NCBI RefSeq assembly: GCF_016462415.1
Contig: NZ_JAEMTF010000048.1
Coordinates: 1-33,870, forward strand
DNA length: 33,870 bases
Direction: 5' to 3'
Source of the DNA: Williamsia sp.
GTDB lineage: Bacteria > Actinomycetota > Actinomycetes > Mycobacteriales > Mycobacteriaceae
The notes under the pieces were generated by a model, which was given only the letters and a program-made list of their open reading frames with translations, ran no database searches and was not told the DNA's origin. This document shows, one piece after another, positions 24,319-32,140 of this stretch. The translations under genes were made by a program, and so were the position numbers. Position 1 is the first letter of the stretch. The number at the start of each line of letters is the position of its first letter.

Positions 24319-24453
24319 CACATCAGTGTCATTATCGTTTCGTGATCGAGAATCGTTGAGCCGCTTCGAATTCGATCACATGTTCGAATCCGGGCAGATT
24401 ACGACACCGGCGAGACCCACACCACTTTCTATCCGAGATGAGGAGGCCCGGCG

Positions 24454-24783
24454 ATGACTTCTGAGAACCTGATGAGCAACGGCCTTCATTCGCAGGCGCC
24501 CGCACCACAGACATCCCACCTGAGCATTGTCCCCGACGACTTCGATTCGCTGTTCGACAACATCGAGGATCAGTGGCAGGACCGCGCCCTGTGCGCCCAG
24601 ACCGATCCCGAGGCGTTCTTCCCCGAGAAGGGCGGATCGACCCGTGAGGCCAAGCGCATCTGCCAGGGGTGCGAGGTCAAGCCCGAATGCCTGGAGTACG
24701 CCCTGCACAAGGACGAGCGCTTCGGGATCTGGGGCGGTCTGTCCGAACGCGAACGTCGGCGCCTCAAGCGCGGCATCATCTGA
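24454..24783 (+). CDS. whiB2: WhiB2 (WhmD-type) iron-sulfur regulator
   Basis: A 109-residue Wbl protein. Four cluster ligands are seen: Cys47 (ALCAQTDPE), Cys70, Cys73 and Cys79 in CQGCEVKPEC. They are followed by GIWGG (91-95), which contacts the sigma-A subunit, and the basic C-terminal tail ERERRRLKRG. WhiB2/WhmD is an essential 4Fe-4S protein for septation and cell division in mycobacteria, and WhiB in Streptomyces sporulation septation. AGGAGG lies 9-10 nt before ATG 24454. The long leader suggests post-transcriptional control. Confidence 0.94.
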   Translation: MTSENLMSNGLHSQAPAPQTSHLSIVPDDFDSLFDNIEDQWQDRALCAQTDPEAFFPEKGGSTREAKRICQGCEVKPECLEYALHKDERFGIWGGLSERERRRLKRGII

Positions 24784-24823
24784 TCGACTGCGCGACAACT
24801 CTTCTCGGCTCGAGTGCGAACCG

Positions 24824-25330
24824 TCACGGACTCGGGTCGATGGTGTCCTCGTCGACACCGAGGTGCGTCGCCACCTGCTGCACCAGTACCTCGTGCACCA
24901 GGTCGAGCAGATCGGCACCCTTGTCGGCCCGCGATTCGAGCGGGCGACGGAACAACACGATGCGGGCCTTCGAGGGCCGTCCGGCCGTGTCGATCCCGGC
25001 GGGCAGCAGGCGTGCCAGGGGGATCGGCCCGTCTGCGGTGACCTCGTCGGGCCACTGCACCGTCTCCGGATCTCGGGGCAGCATCCGCGGGATCTCGTCC
25101 ACCGCGAGATCGAGGTTGCCCAGTTGGTCGTGCCACTGGGCGTCGATCTCGGCGAACGCCTCCAGGACGACGAGATCGAACGACTCCGAGCGGGTGTTCG
25201 CCGCAGGCACACCCGGGGGCAGCAGCGTCGATCGCAGACCCCGACCCCGACGATCGCGGCGGTGACCACGACGGTCACGGCGCAGCGACCCGCGGTCGCG
25301 TGCGTCGAGTGGATGCAGAGTCCTGGCCAT
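24824..25330 (-). CDS. Metallopeptidase-fold protein with degenerate HExxH (Rv3259-like)
   Basis: A 168-residue protein. The core (about 48-160) matches the PF06262 'zincin-like metallopeptidase' family: FDLVVLEAFAEIDAQW, the LP-rich centre (GPIPLARLLPAG), then ARIVLFRRPLE. The C-terminal helix HEVLVQQVATHLG keeps His146-Glu147, but Val150 and Gln151 stand where the second zinc His is expected, so the classical HExxH is broken. The N-terminal 40 residues are very Arg-rich. The gene corresponds to M. tuberculosis Rv3259, also next to whiB2. ATG 25330 has TACACT 6 nt upstream (leaderless). The longer frame to 25396 has no support. Confidence 0.82.
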   Translation of the reverse strand: MARTLHPLDARDRGSLRRDRRGHRRDRRGRGLRSTLLPPGVPAANTRSESFDLVVLEAFAEIDAQWHDQLGNLDLAVDEIPRMLPRDPETVQWPDEVTADGPIPLARLLPAGIDTAGRPSKARIVLFRRPLESRADKGADLLDLVHEVLVQQVATHLGVDEDTIDPSP

Positions 25331-25336
25331 GGCGAG

Positions 25337-25342
25337 AGTGTA
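25337..25342 (-). promoter_or_regulatory. -10 element of leaderless metallopeptidase-fold gene
   Basis: TACACT on the minus strand ends 6 nt before ATG 25330. Confidence 0.5.
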
Positions 25343-25434
25343 GACACGACCACCCTCGGCCACGCGAGTGTCACGATGGCGTGTCGGTGGCGCCACGCCG
25401 GGTGTGTCTGCGGTGTCCGTGCGGCCCGTCGGGC

Positions 25435-25440
25435 TAATCT
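25435..25440 (+). promoter_or_regulatory. -10 element of leaderless DUF3499 gene
   Basis: TAATCT ends 6 nt before GTG 25447 (and 3 nt before ATG 25444). It therefore favours the GTG as the true start. Confidence 0.45.
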
Positions 25441-25443
25441 CGC

Positions 25444-25863
25444 ATGGTGAGGCTCCCCCGTCAGTGCTGCAGGCCCGGTTGTGCCCAACCGGCGGTCGCC
25501 ACGTTGACGTTCGTCTACGCCGAGTCGACCGCGGTCGTCGGTCCGCTCGCCACCTCCGACGAACCGCACTCCTGGGATCTGTGCGACCTGCACGCCAGCC
25601 GGATCACCGTCCCGCGCGGCTGGGAGATGATGCGCAGCGAGGGTGGGTTCGCCGCACCGTTCGGTGACGAGGACGACCTGACCGCTCTGGCCGAGGCCGT
25701 GCGCGAGGCCGGCGGATTACGCAGTGCGTCGGGAACCGACATGGCAGCGCGGTCCGCCCAGCACGCCGCGTGGCACACCCCGCCCGCACCGGTCTCCGCA
25801 GCCAACCGGCCCCGGCCGGGGCGTCGCGGTCACCTACGCGTGCTGCCCGACCCGGTCGACTGA
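25444..25863 (+). CDS. DUF3499 family protein (Rv3258c-like)
   Basis: A 139-residue protein of an actinobacterial family of unknown function. The N-terminus has a CCRPGC cluster and, about 35 residues on, WDLCDLHASR; together these look like a small zinc-binding ribbon. Between them ATLTFVYAESTAVVGPLAT is strongly conserved in the family. The tail after residue ~95 is low-complexity (Ala, Pro, Arg) up to the conserved end GHLRVLPDPVD. The true start is probably GTG 25447, which fits the leaderless promoter. The last 30 nt overlap the convergent PAP2 gene, and the conserved C-terminus is encoded in that overlap. Confidence 0.87.
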   Translation: MVRLPRQCCRPGCAQPAVATLTFVYAESTAVVGPLATSDEPHSWDLCDLHASRITVPRGWEMMRSEGGFAAPFGDEDDLTALAEAVREAGGLRSASGTDMAARSAQHAAWHTPPAPVSAANRPRPGRRGHLRVLPDPVD

Positions 25864-26934
25864 ACCCGGTTTCCCCGCGCCCTTTTTCTCCGCGCGCCGA
25901 CCGCTCCACCATCGTTCGGCCGCACCGCAACCCAGCATCACCAGCGCAGCGAGTCCCCATCCCAGGATGAGATCGAACACGTAGTGCTCGGCGGAGTACA
26001 CGAGCGTGAACGCCATCGCCGCGGCGTAGCCGACCCACAACGTCCGCCCCAGCTTCCGCGTGCGTCGCCACATGAACATCGCCAGCAGACCGGTGAGCCC
26101 GGCGTGCAACGACGGGATCGCCGCCACCTGATTGGACCGTTCCTGACCGACCTCGACGACATCGCGCACCGGTCCGATGTGCAGGACATCCCAGCCCCGG
26201 CTGGAGATGCGCTCGGTGAACGCGGCGCCGCCCTCGCGTGGTGTGACGGTGCCCAGCAGGCCGCCGTTCGGCACGCCGTCCGGGCTCGTCTTGAGGCAGG
26301 CGGGGAAGGCGGGTCCGTCGGCGATCTGCGACTGGGTGCACTGCGCGGCCGCCCACGGGGGAGCGGCGGGAACCAGGATGTAGCCGACCAGGCCGAGCAG
26401 GAACAGCACCACGAACCGGGTGACGAAACGACGCCACGAAGTGCGGTCGCGCAGCCACAGCCAGGCGGCCAGCGCGTACGGGACGATGAAGTAGGACATG
26501 TAGACCGCGCTGGTGATGACCTCCCACCACTGCGGATCGGCGTGCTTGAGGTGCTCCTGCAACCACACCGTCGGGACGACGCCGAACATCCACCGGTCGG
26601 CGTCGACGGCCAGGTTCCAGCGGGTGGGCATGCCGAGGAACGCCGCGACCCCGCGCGTCGACTCATAGGCGAACAGGACCAGCCCGAACGGGAGCCAGTC
26701 CCGGACCACCAGCAACGGGTTGCGTCGGCCGATGCTGGTGGCCACCAGGCCGGCACCGACTGCGATCAGGATCCACAGGAAATCGAACGACATCACCCGG
26801 GTCACCGTCAGCACGGCAAGGGTCAAGGCCCACACTGTGATCGCGGCGTACCGGAGACGGACCAGGCGGGTCGACGACGTCGCGGTCGTCCCCGACGACT
26901 GCGGCTGCGTCGGAGGTGATTGCACATCGGTCAT
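25834..26934 (-). CDS. PAP2-family integral membrane phosphatase
   Basis: A 366-residue membrane protein with about six transmembrane segments (first around residues 30-70: YAAITVWALTLAVLTV and FLWILIAVGAGLVAT). The PAP2 acid-phosphatase signature is in the C-terminal half: IPSLHAGLTGLL, then VYSAEHYVFDLILGWGLA, whose histidines are the nucleophile/acid pair. The layout (WNLAVDADRWMFGVVPTVWLQEHL) resembles the inositol-phosphorylceramide/phosphoinositol-type PAP2 proteins of actinobacteria. The substrate is presumably a lipid or polyprenyl phosphate. ATG 26934 was chosen since the upstream ATG at 26967 overlaps the manB promoter. It is divergent from manB (71 bp apart) and convergent with DUF3499. 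Confidence 0.87.
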   Translation of the reverse strand: MTDVQSPPTQPQSSGTTATSSTRLVRLRYAAITVWALTLAVLTVTRVMSFDFLWILIAVGAGLVATSIGRRNPLLVVRDWLPFGLVLFAYESTRGVAAFLGMPTRWNLAVDADRWMFGVVPTVWLQEHLKHADPQWWEVITSAVYMSYFIVPYALAAWLWLRDRTSWRRFVTRFVVLFLLGLVGYILVPAAPPWAAAQCTQSQIADGPAFPACLKTSPDGVPNGGLLGTVTPREGGAAFTERISSRGWDVLHIGPVRDVVEVGQERSNQVAAIPSLHAGLTGLLAMFMWRRTRKLGRTLWVGYAAAMAFTLVYSAEHYVFDLILGWGLAALVMLGCGAAERWWSGRRAEKKGAGKPGSVDRVGQHA

Positions 26935-26951
26935 CGACGTCGTCCAACCAC

Positions 26952-26957
26952 TAAGCT
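26952..26957 (+). promoter_or_regulatory. -10 element of manB operon
   Basis: TAAGCT would start transcription near 26964. The ~42-nt leader then contains the GAGGAG ribosome site (26992-26997) for GTG 27006. Confidence 0.4.
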
Positions 26958-27005
26958 GTGCGCACATCGACCAGACGAGATCGAATCGAACCGAGGAGCA
27001 CCGAC

Positions 27006-28409
27006 GTGCCAGACCCGACCAGGGTGGCCGACGCCACCACGAGCCGGACGACCGAGTCCGTGGCCGCCGTGGTGAAGGCCTACGACGTGCGCGGATTGGT
27101 CGGAGAACAGATCGACGAGCAGTTCGTCGGCGATGTCGGACGGTCCTTCGGTGGACTGATGGGCTCGGAGGGTGCGACCTCGGTGGTCGTCGGCTACGAC
27201 ATGCGTGAGTCGTCCCCGACGCTGGCCAGGGCCTTCGCCGACGGCGTGTGTGCGCAGGGCCTCGACGTCGTCCTGATCGGGCTCGCCTCGACCGACCAGC
27301 TCTACTTCGCGTCGGGCGTGCTCGAGCAGCCCGGCGCGATGTTCACCGCGAGCCACAACCCGGCCGCCTACAACGGGATCAAGCTGTGCCGCTCCGGCGC
27401 CAAGCCGGTCGGGCAGGACTCCGGGTTGGCCACCATCGCGGCGCAGTTGGTCGACGGGGTGCCCGAGCACGACGGACCGGCGGGGACGATCAGCGAGCGC
27501 GACGTGCTGGCTGACTACGCGGCGTATCTGCACGAACTCGTCGATCTCTCTGGTGTCAGACCGCTCACGGTCGCCGTGGACGCCGGGAACGGCATGGGTG
27601 GGCACACTGTTCCGGCGGTACTGGGGGATTCCCCGGTGTTCACTGTGCGTTCACTCTACTTCGAGCTCGACGGAACCTTCCCCAACCACGAGGCCAACCC
27701 GCTCGATCCGAAGAACCTGGTCGATCTCCAGGCGTTCGTGCGTGAGACCGGCGCCGACATCGGGCTCGCGTTCGACGGTGACGCCGACCGCTGCTTCGTC
27801 GTCGACGAGCGCGGCGAGCCGGTGTCGCCGTCCGCGGTCACCGGCCTCGTCGCCGACCGCGAGCTCGCCAAGAACCCCGGCGCGACGATCATCCACAACC
27901 TGATCACCTCGCGCGCGGTGCCGGAGCTGGTCACCGAGCTGGGTGGGACCCCGGTCCGCACCCGCGTCGGACACTCCTTCATCAAGGCGCAGATGGCGCA
28001 GACCGGGGCCGTCTTCGGCGGCGAACACTCCGCGCACTACTACTTCCGCGACTTCTTCAACGCCGACTCCGGGATGCTGGCGGCCATGCACGTCCTGGCG
28101 GCGCTGGGTGCGACCGACAAACCCGCCTCCGAGCTGTTCGCCGACTACGAGCGCTACAGCGCGTCGGGCGAGATCAACTCGACGGTCGCCGACGCCCCGG
28201 CCCGCACCGCCGAGGTGGTCGCGGCGTTCGCCGACGACGCCACCGACATCGACGAACTCGACGGGGTGACGGTCAGTCTCACCGACGGCTCGTGGTTCAA
28301 CCTGCGGGCGTCGAACACCGAACCACTGCTGCGTCTCAACGCCGAGGCGCCGGATCCGGCACGGATCGACGCCCTGGTCGAGCGCATCCTGGCCATCGTC
28401 CGGGCCTGA
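27006..28409 (+). CDS. manB: Phosphomannomutase/phosphoglucomutase
   Basis: A 467-residue alpha-D-phosphohexomutase starting at GTG 27006 with GAGGAG upstream. The phosphoserine loop TASHNPAAYNG (Ser116), the metal loop DGDADR (257-262), the sugar-binding GEHS (339-342) and the C-terminal phosphate-binding SNTEPLLRLN are all present. It interconverts mannose-6-phosphate and mannose-1-phosphate for GDP-mannose, which feeds phosphatidylinositol mannosides and lipoarabinomannan. It is followed by the tobH-like gene and manA, the same order as Rv3257c-Rv3255c. The frame is open to 26958, but homology begins near SVAAVVKAYDVRG. Confidence 0.94.
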   Translation: MPDPTRVADATTSRTTESVAAVVKAYDVRGLVGEQIDEQFVGDVGRSFGGLMGSEGATSVVVGYDMRESSPTLARAFADGVCAQGLDVVLIGLASTDQLYFASGVLEQPGAMFTASHNPAAYNGIKLCRSGAKPVGQDSGLATIAAQLVDGVPEHDGPAGTISERDVLADYAAYLHELVDLSGVRPLTVAVDAGNGMGGHTVPAVLGDSPVFTVRSLYFELDGTFPNHEANPLDPKNLVDLQAFVRETGADIGLAFDGDADRCFVVDERGEPVSPSAVTGLVADRELAKNPGATIIHNLITSRAVPELVTELGGTPVRTRVGHSFIKAQMAQTGAVFGGEHSAHYYFRDFFNADSGMLAAMHVLAALGATDKPASELFADYERYSASGEINSTVADAPARTAEVVAAFADDATDIDELDGVTVSLTDGSWFNLRASNTEPLLRLNAEAPDPARIDALVERILAIVRA

Positions 28410-28415
28410 CGCCGA

Positions 28416-28421
28416 TACCGT
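28416..28421 (+). promoter_or_regulatory. -10 element of leaderless tobH-like gene
   Basis: TACCGT ends 7 nt before ATG 28429. It suggests an internal promoter between manB and the next gene. Confidence 0.4.
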
Positions 28422-28428
28422 AGATCCC

Positions 28429-29529
28429 ATGCTCACCGGTGCCCCCGACCTCGACGACGTGGCCCGCCTGCAGGCGGCCGACGTCGACGGCCGCCTACGG
28501 CTGGCCGCGATGACCGGCGCGCAGGTCAGAGCCGTCGACGAGGCTGTGCGTGAGGGGGTGCTCGCGCCGCTCGTCGACCTCCGGCCCCGGGCGGTCGTCC
28601 TGGTGGTGGGTGGCGCGAGCGCGTCGGCCGCCGCCGACCTGGTGGTCACGACGATGGCCGCACGCATCGATGTGCCGCTCGTCGTGGCGGGCAGCCTGCC
28701 CGGGTGGATCGGTCCGCTCGACCTCGTGGTGCTGATGGGTGACGACGCCGGCGACATGACCTTCGCCGACGCCGCGGCCCGGGCCACCCGCCGCCGCGCC
28801 GAACTCGTCGTCGACGTCCCACTGGAAGGCCCGCTGCGTGAGGCCGCGGGCGGGTCGGCCCTGGATCTGTCGCCACGCGTCCCCACCCCGCCCGAGTTTC
28901 GGTTCGTCGGGCATGTGGTGGCGCTGCTCGCCGTGCTGGGATCGTTGACCACCGTGCGCTCGACCGGCCCACGGGTGGACCTGGGGGCGCTGGCGCAGGC
29001 GCTCGACGACGAAGCCGCCGCGGCGCACCCCGGCAACGAGGTGTTCCACAACGCGGCCAAGGGCCTGGCCGCGCGCGTGGCCGATCGTTCGGTGGCCTGG
29101 GCGGGTGACACCCCCGCGTCGACCGTGATCGCCGGGCACGCCGCCCGCTCGATGTACACGATCGCGGGGGTGAGCGGCGTCGGGTGCGACCTGGCTCAGG
29201 CGGTGGCCGGAGCGGCCGGTCGCCCGGTCGACACGTCCGGCGCGCCGGTCGACTCGATATTCCACGATCCCGAGTTCGACGGACCCGTCGAACGTCCCGT
29301 CCGGGTCCAGGTCATCACCACGCCGTCGTCGGAGTGGTCGGTGCAGCAACGGATCTCGATACTCCCGGACGCCGATGTGGTGGCCATCGCCGGGCCGGCC
29401 CCGAGGATGCCCGAGCCGGGACGCCCCGACGAGGTCGGTGACACCCCCGACGATCTGGTGCATCTCCTGGTCCTCTCGTTGCGGATCGAGATGGCGGCGA
29501 TCTACCTCCGGTTGACCGGAGCGCGCTGA
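28429..29529 (+). CDS. TobH/SIS-like protein of the mannose operon (Rv3256c-like)
   Basis: A 366-residue protein resembling the double sugar-isomerase (SIS) fold of bifunctional phosphoglucose/phosphomannose isomerases. Two Rossmann-like halves are visible: RAVVLVVGGASASAAADLVV (about 54-73) and, later, VQVITTPSSEWSVQQRISIL. The catalytic residues of true isomerases are not obvious. It is known as 'TobH' in some annotations and sits between manB and manA in mycobacteria, where its function is unknown. It may modulate the flanking enzymes. Its TGA overlaps the manA ATG by one base. Confidence 0.83.
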   Translation: MLTGAPDLDDVARLQAADVDGRLRLAAMTGAQVRAVDEAVREGVLAPLVDLRPRAVVLVVGGASASAAADLVVTTMAARIDVPLVVAGSLPGWIGPLDLVVLMGDDAGDMTFADAAARATRRRAELVVDVPLEGPLREAAGGSALDLSPRVPTPPEFRFVGHVVALLAVLGSLTTVRSTGPRVDLGALAQALDDEAAAAHPGNEVFHNAAKGLAARVADRSVAWAGDTPASTVIAGHAARSMYTIAGVSGVGCDLAQAVAGAAGRPVDTSGAPVDSIFHDPEFDGPVERPVRVQVITTPSSEWSVQQRISILPDADVVAIAGPAPRMPEPGRPDEVGDTPDDLVHLLVLSLRIEMAAIYLRLTGAR

Positions 29530-30833
29530 TGCGGTTGCTCGAGGGCATCGTCCGGCCGTACGCGTGGGGATCGCGAACATCGTTGGCGCAGTTGCGCGGC
29601 CACCCGACACCGTCACCGCACCCGGAGGCCGAACTGTGGTTCGGCGCGCACCCCGGGGCGCCGTCGCTGGTGGTCGGCGACGACGCGACCGATCCGTCGG
29701 CCGACCTGCTGTCGGTGATCGAGCGCGATCCGGATGCCGAACTCGGTGGCGAGTGTGCGCAGACCTTCGCCAACCGCCTGCCGTTCCTGGTCAAGATCCT
29801 CGCCGCCGACGAGCCGCTGTCGCTGCAGGCCCATCCGACCCTGGAGCAGGCCCGTGCGGGCTTCGCCCGGGAGAACGCGGCCGGTATCCCCGTCGGGGCG
29901 ACCAACCGCAACTACCGCGACGACAACCACAAACCGGAACTCGTGGTGGCGCTCACCGAGTTCGACGCCCTCGCCGGGTTCCGTGATCCGGCCACGACCA
30001 TCGAGCTGCTGCGGGATCTGCAGGTCGCCGAGCTCGACCCGTACCTGGGTCTGCTCGCGGGACAACCGGACTCGGACGGGCTGCGCGCACTGTTCACCAC
30101 GTGGCTGACCCTGCCCGACGCGATCCTGCAGGCCCTGATCCCACCGGTCCTCGAGGGGGCGATCGCCTACCTCGGCCGGGGTGGGCGTCGATTCACCCGT
30201 GAGCTGCAGACGGTGCTCGAGCTCGGTGAGGCCTACCCGATGGACCCGGGCGTGCTGACGGTGTTGCTGCTCAACCGGATCCGACTCGAACCGGGGGAGG
30301 GCCTGTATCTCGGTGCGGGCAACCTGCACGCCTACCTCCAGGGCACCGCCGTGGAGGTCATGGCCAACTCCGACAACGTGCTCCGGGGCGGACTGACGCC
30401 CAAGCACATGGACGTGCCCGAGCTGCTCGCGGTGCTGGACTTCGCGCCCACCGCACCGTCGGAACTGCTGCCCGGGATCCACACACTCGGGGCCGAACGG
30501 ATCTACTCCACACCCGCATCCGAGTTCCGGCTCTCCCGGGTCGAACTCGACGGCACCGGGCTGCAGCGGACGTCGTCGATCTCGTTCGACGCCGCGGGTC
30601 CGCAGATCCTGACGGTCATCGCCGGGACGATCGAGATCCGGACCCCCGACGGCAGGGTGCTGTCGGTGCCTGCGGGGTCGTCGGCGTGGCTCGGTGACGC
30701 CGATCCCGATGTGGTGGTCCGTGCCGCGTCGAGCCGGTCGGTGTTCTTCCGCGCGCTGGTACCGGGCGTCGGTCCGCGGACCGAGGAGCGCGGTCAGGCC
30801 GGCGTCAGCGAATCGACGAGTCGCTCCCACTGA
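29529..30833 (+). CDS. manA: Mannose-6-phosphate isomerase, class I
   Basis: A 434-residue type I phosphomannose isomerase with cupin folds. Zinc ligands are seen in SLQAHPTLEQA (Gln and His), DNHKPELV (Glu) and YLGAGNLHAYLQG (His). PYAWGSRTSL at the N-terminus and AELWFGAHPGAPS are the family openings. It interconverts fructose-6-phosphate and mannose-6-phosphate, the entry to GDP-mannose. It is directly coupled to the tobH-like gene. Its 3' end overlaps the convergent TetR gene by 40 nt, so the C-terminal codons are constrained on both strands. Confidence 0.93.
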   Translation: MRLLEGIVRPYAWGSRTSLAQLRGHPTPSPHPEAELWFGAHPGAPSLVVGDDATDPSADLLSVIERDPDAELGGECAQTFANRLPFLVKILAADEPLSLQAHPTLEQARAGFARENAAGIPVGATNRNYRDDNHKPELVVALTEFDALAGFRDPATTIELLRDLQVAELDPYLGLLAGQPDSDGLRALFTTWLTLPDAILQALIPPVLEGAIAYLGRGGRRFTRELQTVLELGEAYPMDPGVLTVLLLNRIRLEPGEGLYLGAGNLHAYLQGTAVEVMANSDNVLRGGLTPKHMDVPELLAVLDFAPTAPSELLPGIHTLGAERIYSTPASEFRLSRVELDGTGLQRTSSISFDAAGPQILTVIAGTIEIRTPDGRVLSVPAGSSAWLGDADPDVVVRAASSRSVFFRALVPGVGPRTEERGQAGVSESTSRSH

Positions 30834-31438
30834 TCGCCGATGGCCTCGACGGTCAGGCCCTCGTGCACCATCAGGTGATGCACCGAGGCGGCCTCGAGCG
30901 GGGCCAGCAGCGCGAGTGAGACGGTGGGTACGGCGTCGCCGAAACCCATGTCGGTCAACAGTGTCTGGACGTGGATGACCGCGACGCGGTGGGCCGGGTG
31001 CGCCAGACGCGCCGGCCCGGAGGCGTCGTCGGCCTCGATGAGGATGTCGAGGTGCGCGCAGACCATGGCGAGCCGGGCCCGTCCGTAGGCCACGAGACGT
31101 TCGGCGGCGGGCGCTCCCGGGCCGAGCGGCGGCGGACCGGACAGGAACGACCGCTGCATCTCGGTCTCGGAGTGGTCGAGCAGTGACATCATCAGTCCCG
31201 CGCGGCCACCGAACCGACGGAACACGGTGCCCTTGCCGACGCCTGCCTCACGCGCGACCGCGTCCATCGTCACCGCTGCGGCGCCGTGGTTGTCGATGAG
31301 CCGCTTGGCGGCCGACAGCAGCAGGGCGCGGTTGCGGATCGCGTCGGAGCGCTCGGAATCGCCCGGACCGGCCATCGTCAGGCTCAGTGCGGACGGCGTC
31401 GGAGTGCCCGATGATCTCGACCCGCCACTGGTTGCCAC
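30794..31438 (-). CDS. TetR-family transcriptional regulator
   Basis: A 214-residue regulator. The N-terminal DNA-binding domain (about residues 30-80) has RSDAIRNRALLLSAAKRLID followed by VTMDAVAREAGVGKGTVFRRFG, a textbook TetR helix-turn-helix. The C-terminal ligand domain (HLDILIEADDASG, VIHVQTLLTDMGFGDAV) is not specific. The GTG 31438 start is supported by TACGCT 7 nt upstream. The first ~23 residues are Ser/Thr/Pro/Gly-rich and may be dispensable. It is divergent from the FMN reductase gene, and a 14-bp palindrome lies between them, the natural operator for this protein. Confidence 0.9.
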   Translation of the reverse strand: MATSGGSRSSGTPTPSALSLTMAGPGDSERSDAIRNRALLLSAAKRLIDNHGAAAVTMDAVAREAGVGKGTVFRRFGGRAGLMMSLLDHSETEMQRSFLSGPPPLGPGAPAAERLVAYGRARLAMVCAHLDILIEADDASGPARLAHPAHRVAVIHVQTLLTDMGFGDAVPTVSLALLAPLEAASVHHLMVHEGLTVEAIGDQWERLVDSLTPA

Positions 31439-31445
31439 ATCGCTG

Positions 31446-31451
31446 AGCGTA
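31446..31451 (-). promoter_or_regulatory. -10 element of leaderless tetR gene
   Basis: TACGCT on the minus strand ends 7 nt before GTG 31438. Confidence 0.5.
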
Positions 31452-31476
31452 ATGGTTGACCGCCGGGGAATAGATA

Positions 31477-31490
31477 CGGACCATGGTCCG
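31477..31490. promoter_or_regulatory. 14-bp perfect palindrome, probable TetR operator
   Basis: CGGACCATGGTCCG is a perfect inverted repeat in the 123-bp divergent gap between the TetR gene and the FMN reductase. It overlaps the stretch where a -10 for the reductase would fall, 16 bp after TTGACC (31456-31461). Binding would repress the reductase and possibly the regulator itself. Confidence 0.6.
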
Positions 31491-31561
31491 GTTAATGCAC
31501 TACGAACCGTTCAGGGGCGGCAGCCGAGTGCGCCCGCGGCGATATCGAGGAGTGATGTGAG

Positions 31562-32116
31562 ATGTCCGAGTCCGTGAAGATCGTGGCCCTGGTGGGCAGC
31601 CTGCGTGCGGAGTCGATCAACCGCAAGGTGGCGGAGCTGGCCGCGGCCGGTGCGCCGGAGTCGGTGTCGGTCGAGATCTACGAGGGTCTCGCGACGGTCC
31701 CGTTCTACGACGAGGACCTCGATGTCGAGCCGCTCGATCCCGCCGTCGACTCCCTGCGCACCGCGCTGTCCGACGCCGACGCCGTGTTGATCGTGACGCC
31801 GGAGTACAACGGCACCATCCCCGCCGTCGTGAAGAACGCGATCGACTGGGGTTCGCGTCCGTACGGCAACGGGTCCCTGAAGGACAAGCCGGTCGCCGTG
31901 ATCGGTGCCTCGTTGGGTCGGTATGCCGGCAAGTGGTCGCAGGAGGACGCGCGCAAGTCGGTCGGCATCGCCGGCGGCAAGGTCGTCGACAGCATCGAGG
32001 TGGGTATCGCCACGTCGGAACTCGACGGCCGCGCGGTCTCGGACGTACCCGAACTGGTCGAGCAGGTGCGGTCCGCGGTGGCCGATCTGGTCGCAGCCGT
32101 GGGGGTCACTGTCTGA
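31562..32116 (+). CDS. NADPH-dependent FMN reductase/quinone reductase
   Basis: A 184-residue flavodoxin-fold reductase. GSLRAESINRK (12-22) binds the FMN phosphate, and TPEYNGTIPAVVKNAIDW (79-96) is the conserved FMN_red signature. It probably reduces quinones, azo dyes, chromate or free FMN with NAD(P)H in the cytosol. GAGGAG is 9 nt before ATG 31562. It is the obvious target of the divergent TetR regulator. A strong hairpin follows 24 bp after its stop. Confidence 0.92.
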   Translation: MSESVKIVALVGSLRAESINRKVAELAAAGAPESVSVEIYEGLATVPFYDEDLDVEPLDPAVDSLRTALSDADAVLIVTPEYNGTIPAVVKNAIDWGSRPYGNGSLKDKPVAVIGASLGRYAGKWSQEDARKSVGIAGGKVVDSIEVGIATSELDGRAVSDVPELVEQVRSAVADLVAAVGVTV

Positions 32117-32140
32117 CCCCGGGTGTACTCATGGAACGAC

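Larger units (their letters stand above)
24137..24453. other. Gene-free stretch between fbiA and whiB2
   Basis: 317 bp with no convincing ORF. It holds the fbiA -10 at its left edge and a whiB2 promoter near 24289-24318, followed by a ~130-nt leader that is less GC-rich than the rest of the window. The leader has repeated ATTCGA/TTCGAA-like words around 24366-24392 whose meaning I cannot tell. Confidence 0.7.

Noticed and set aside
24376-25593. 405-residue minus-strand open frame across whiB2 and the metallopeptidase gene
   Set aside because: It is Arg/Ser/Thr-rich, overlaps strong family matches (WhiB2 and the Rv3259-like protein) in other frames, and has no ribosome site or family motif.
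29613-30830. 405-residue minus-strand open frame antisense to manA
   Set aside because: High-GC shadow of manA. The composition (Arg, Gly, Gln) is that of a reverse-strand reading, and manA keeps all its zinc ligands on the plus strand.
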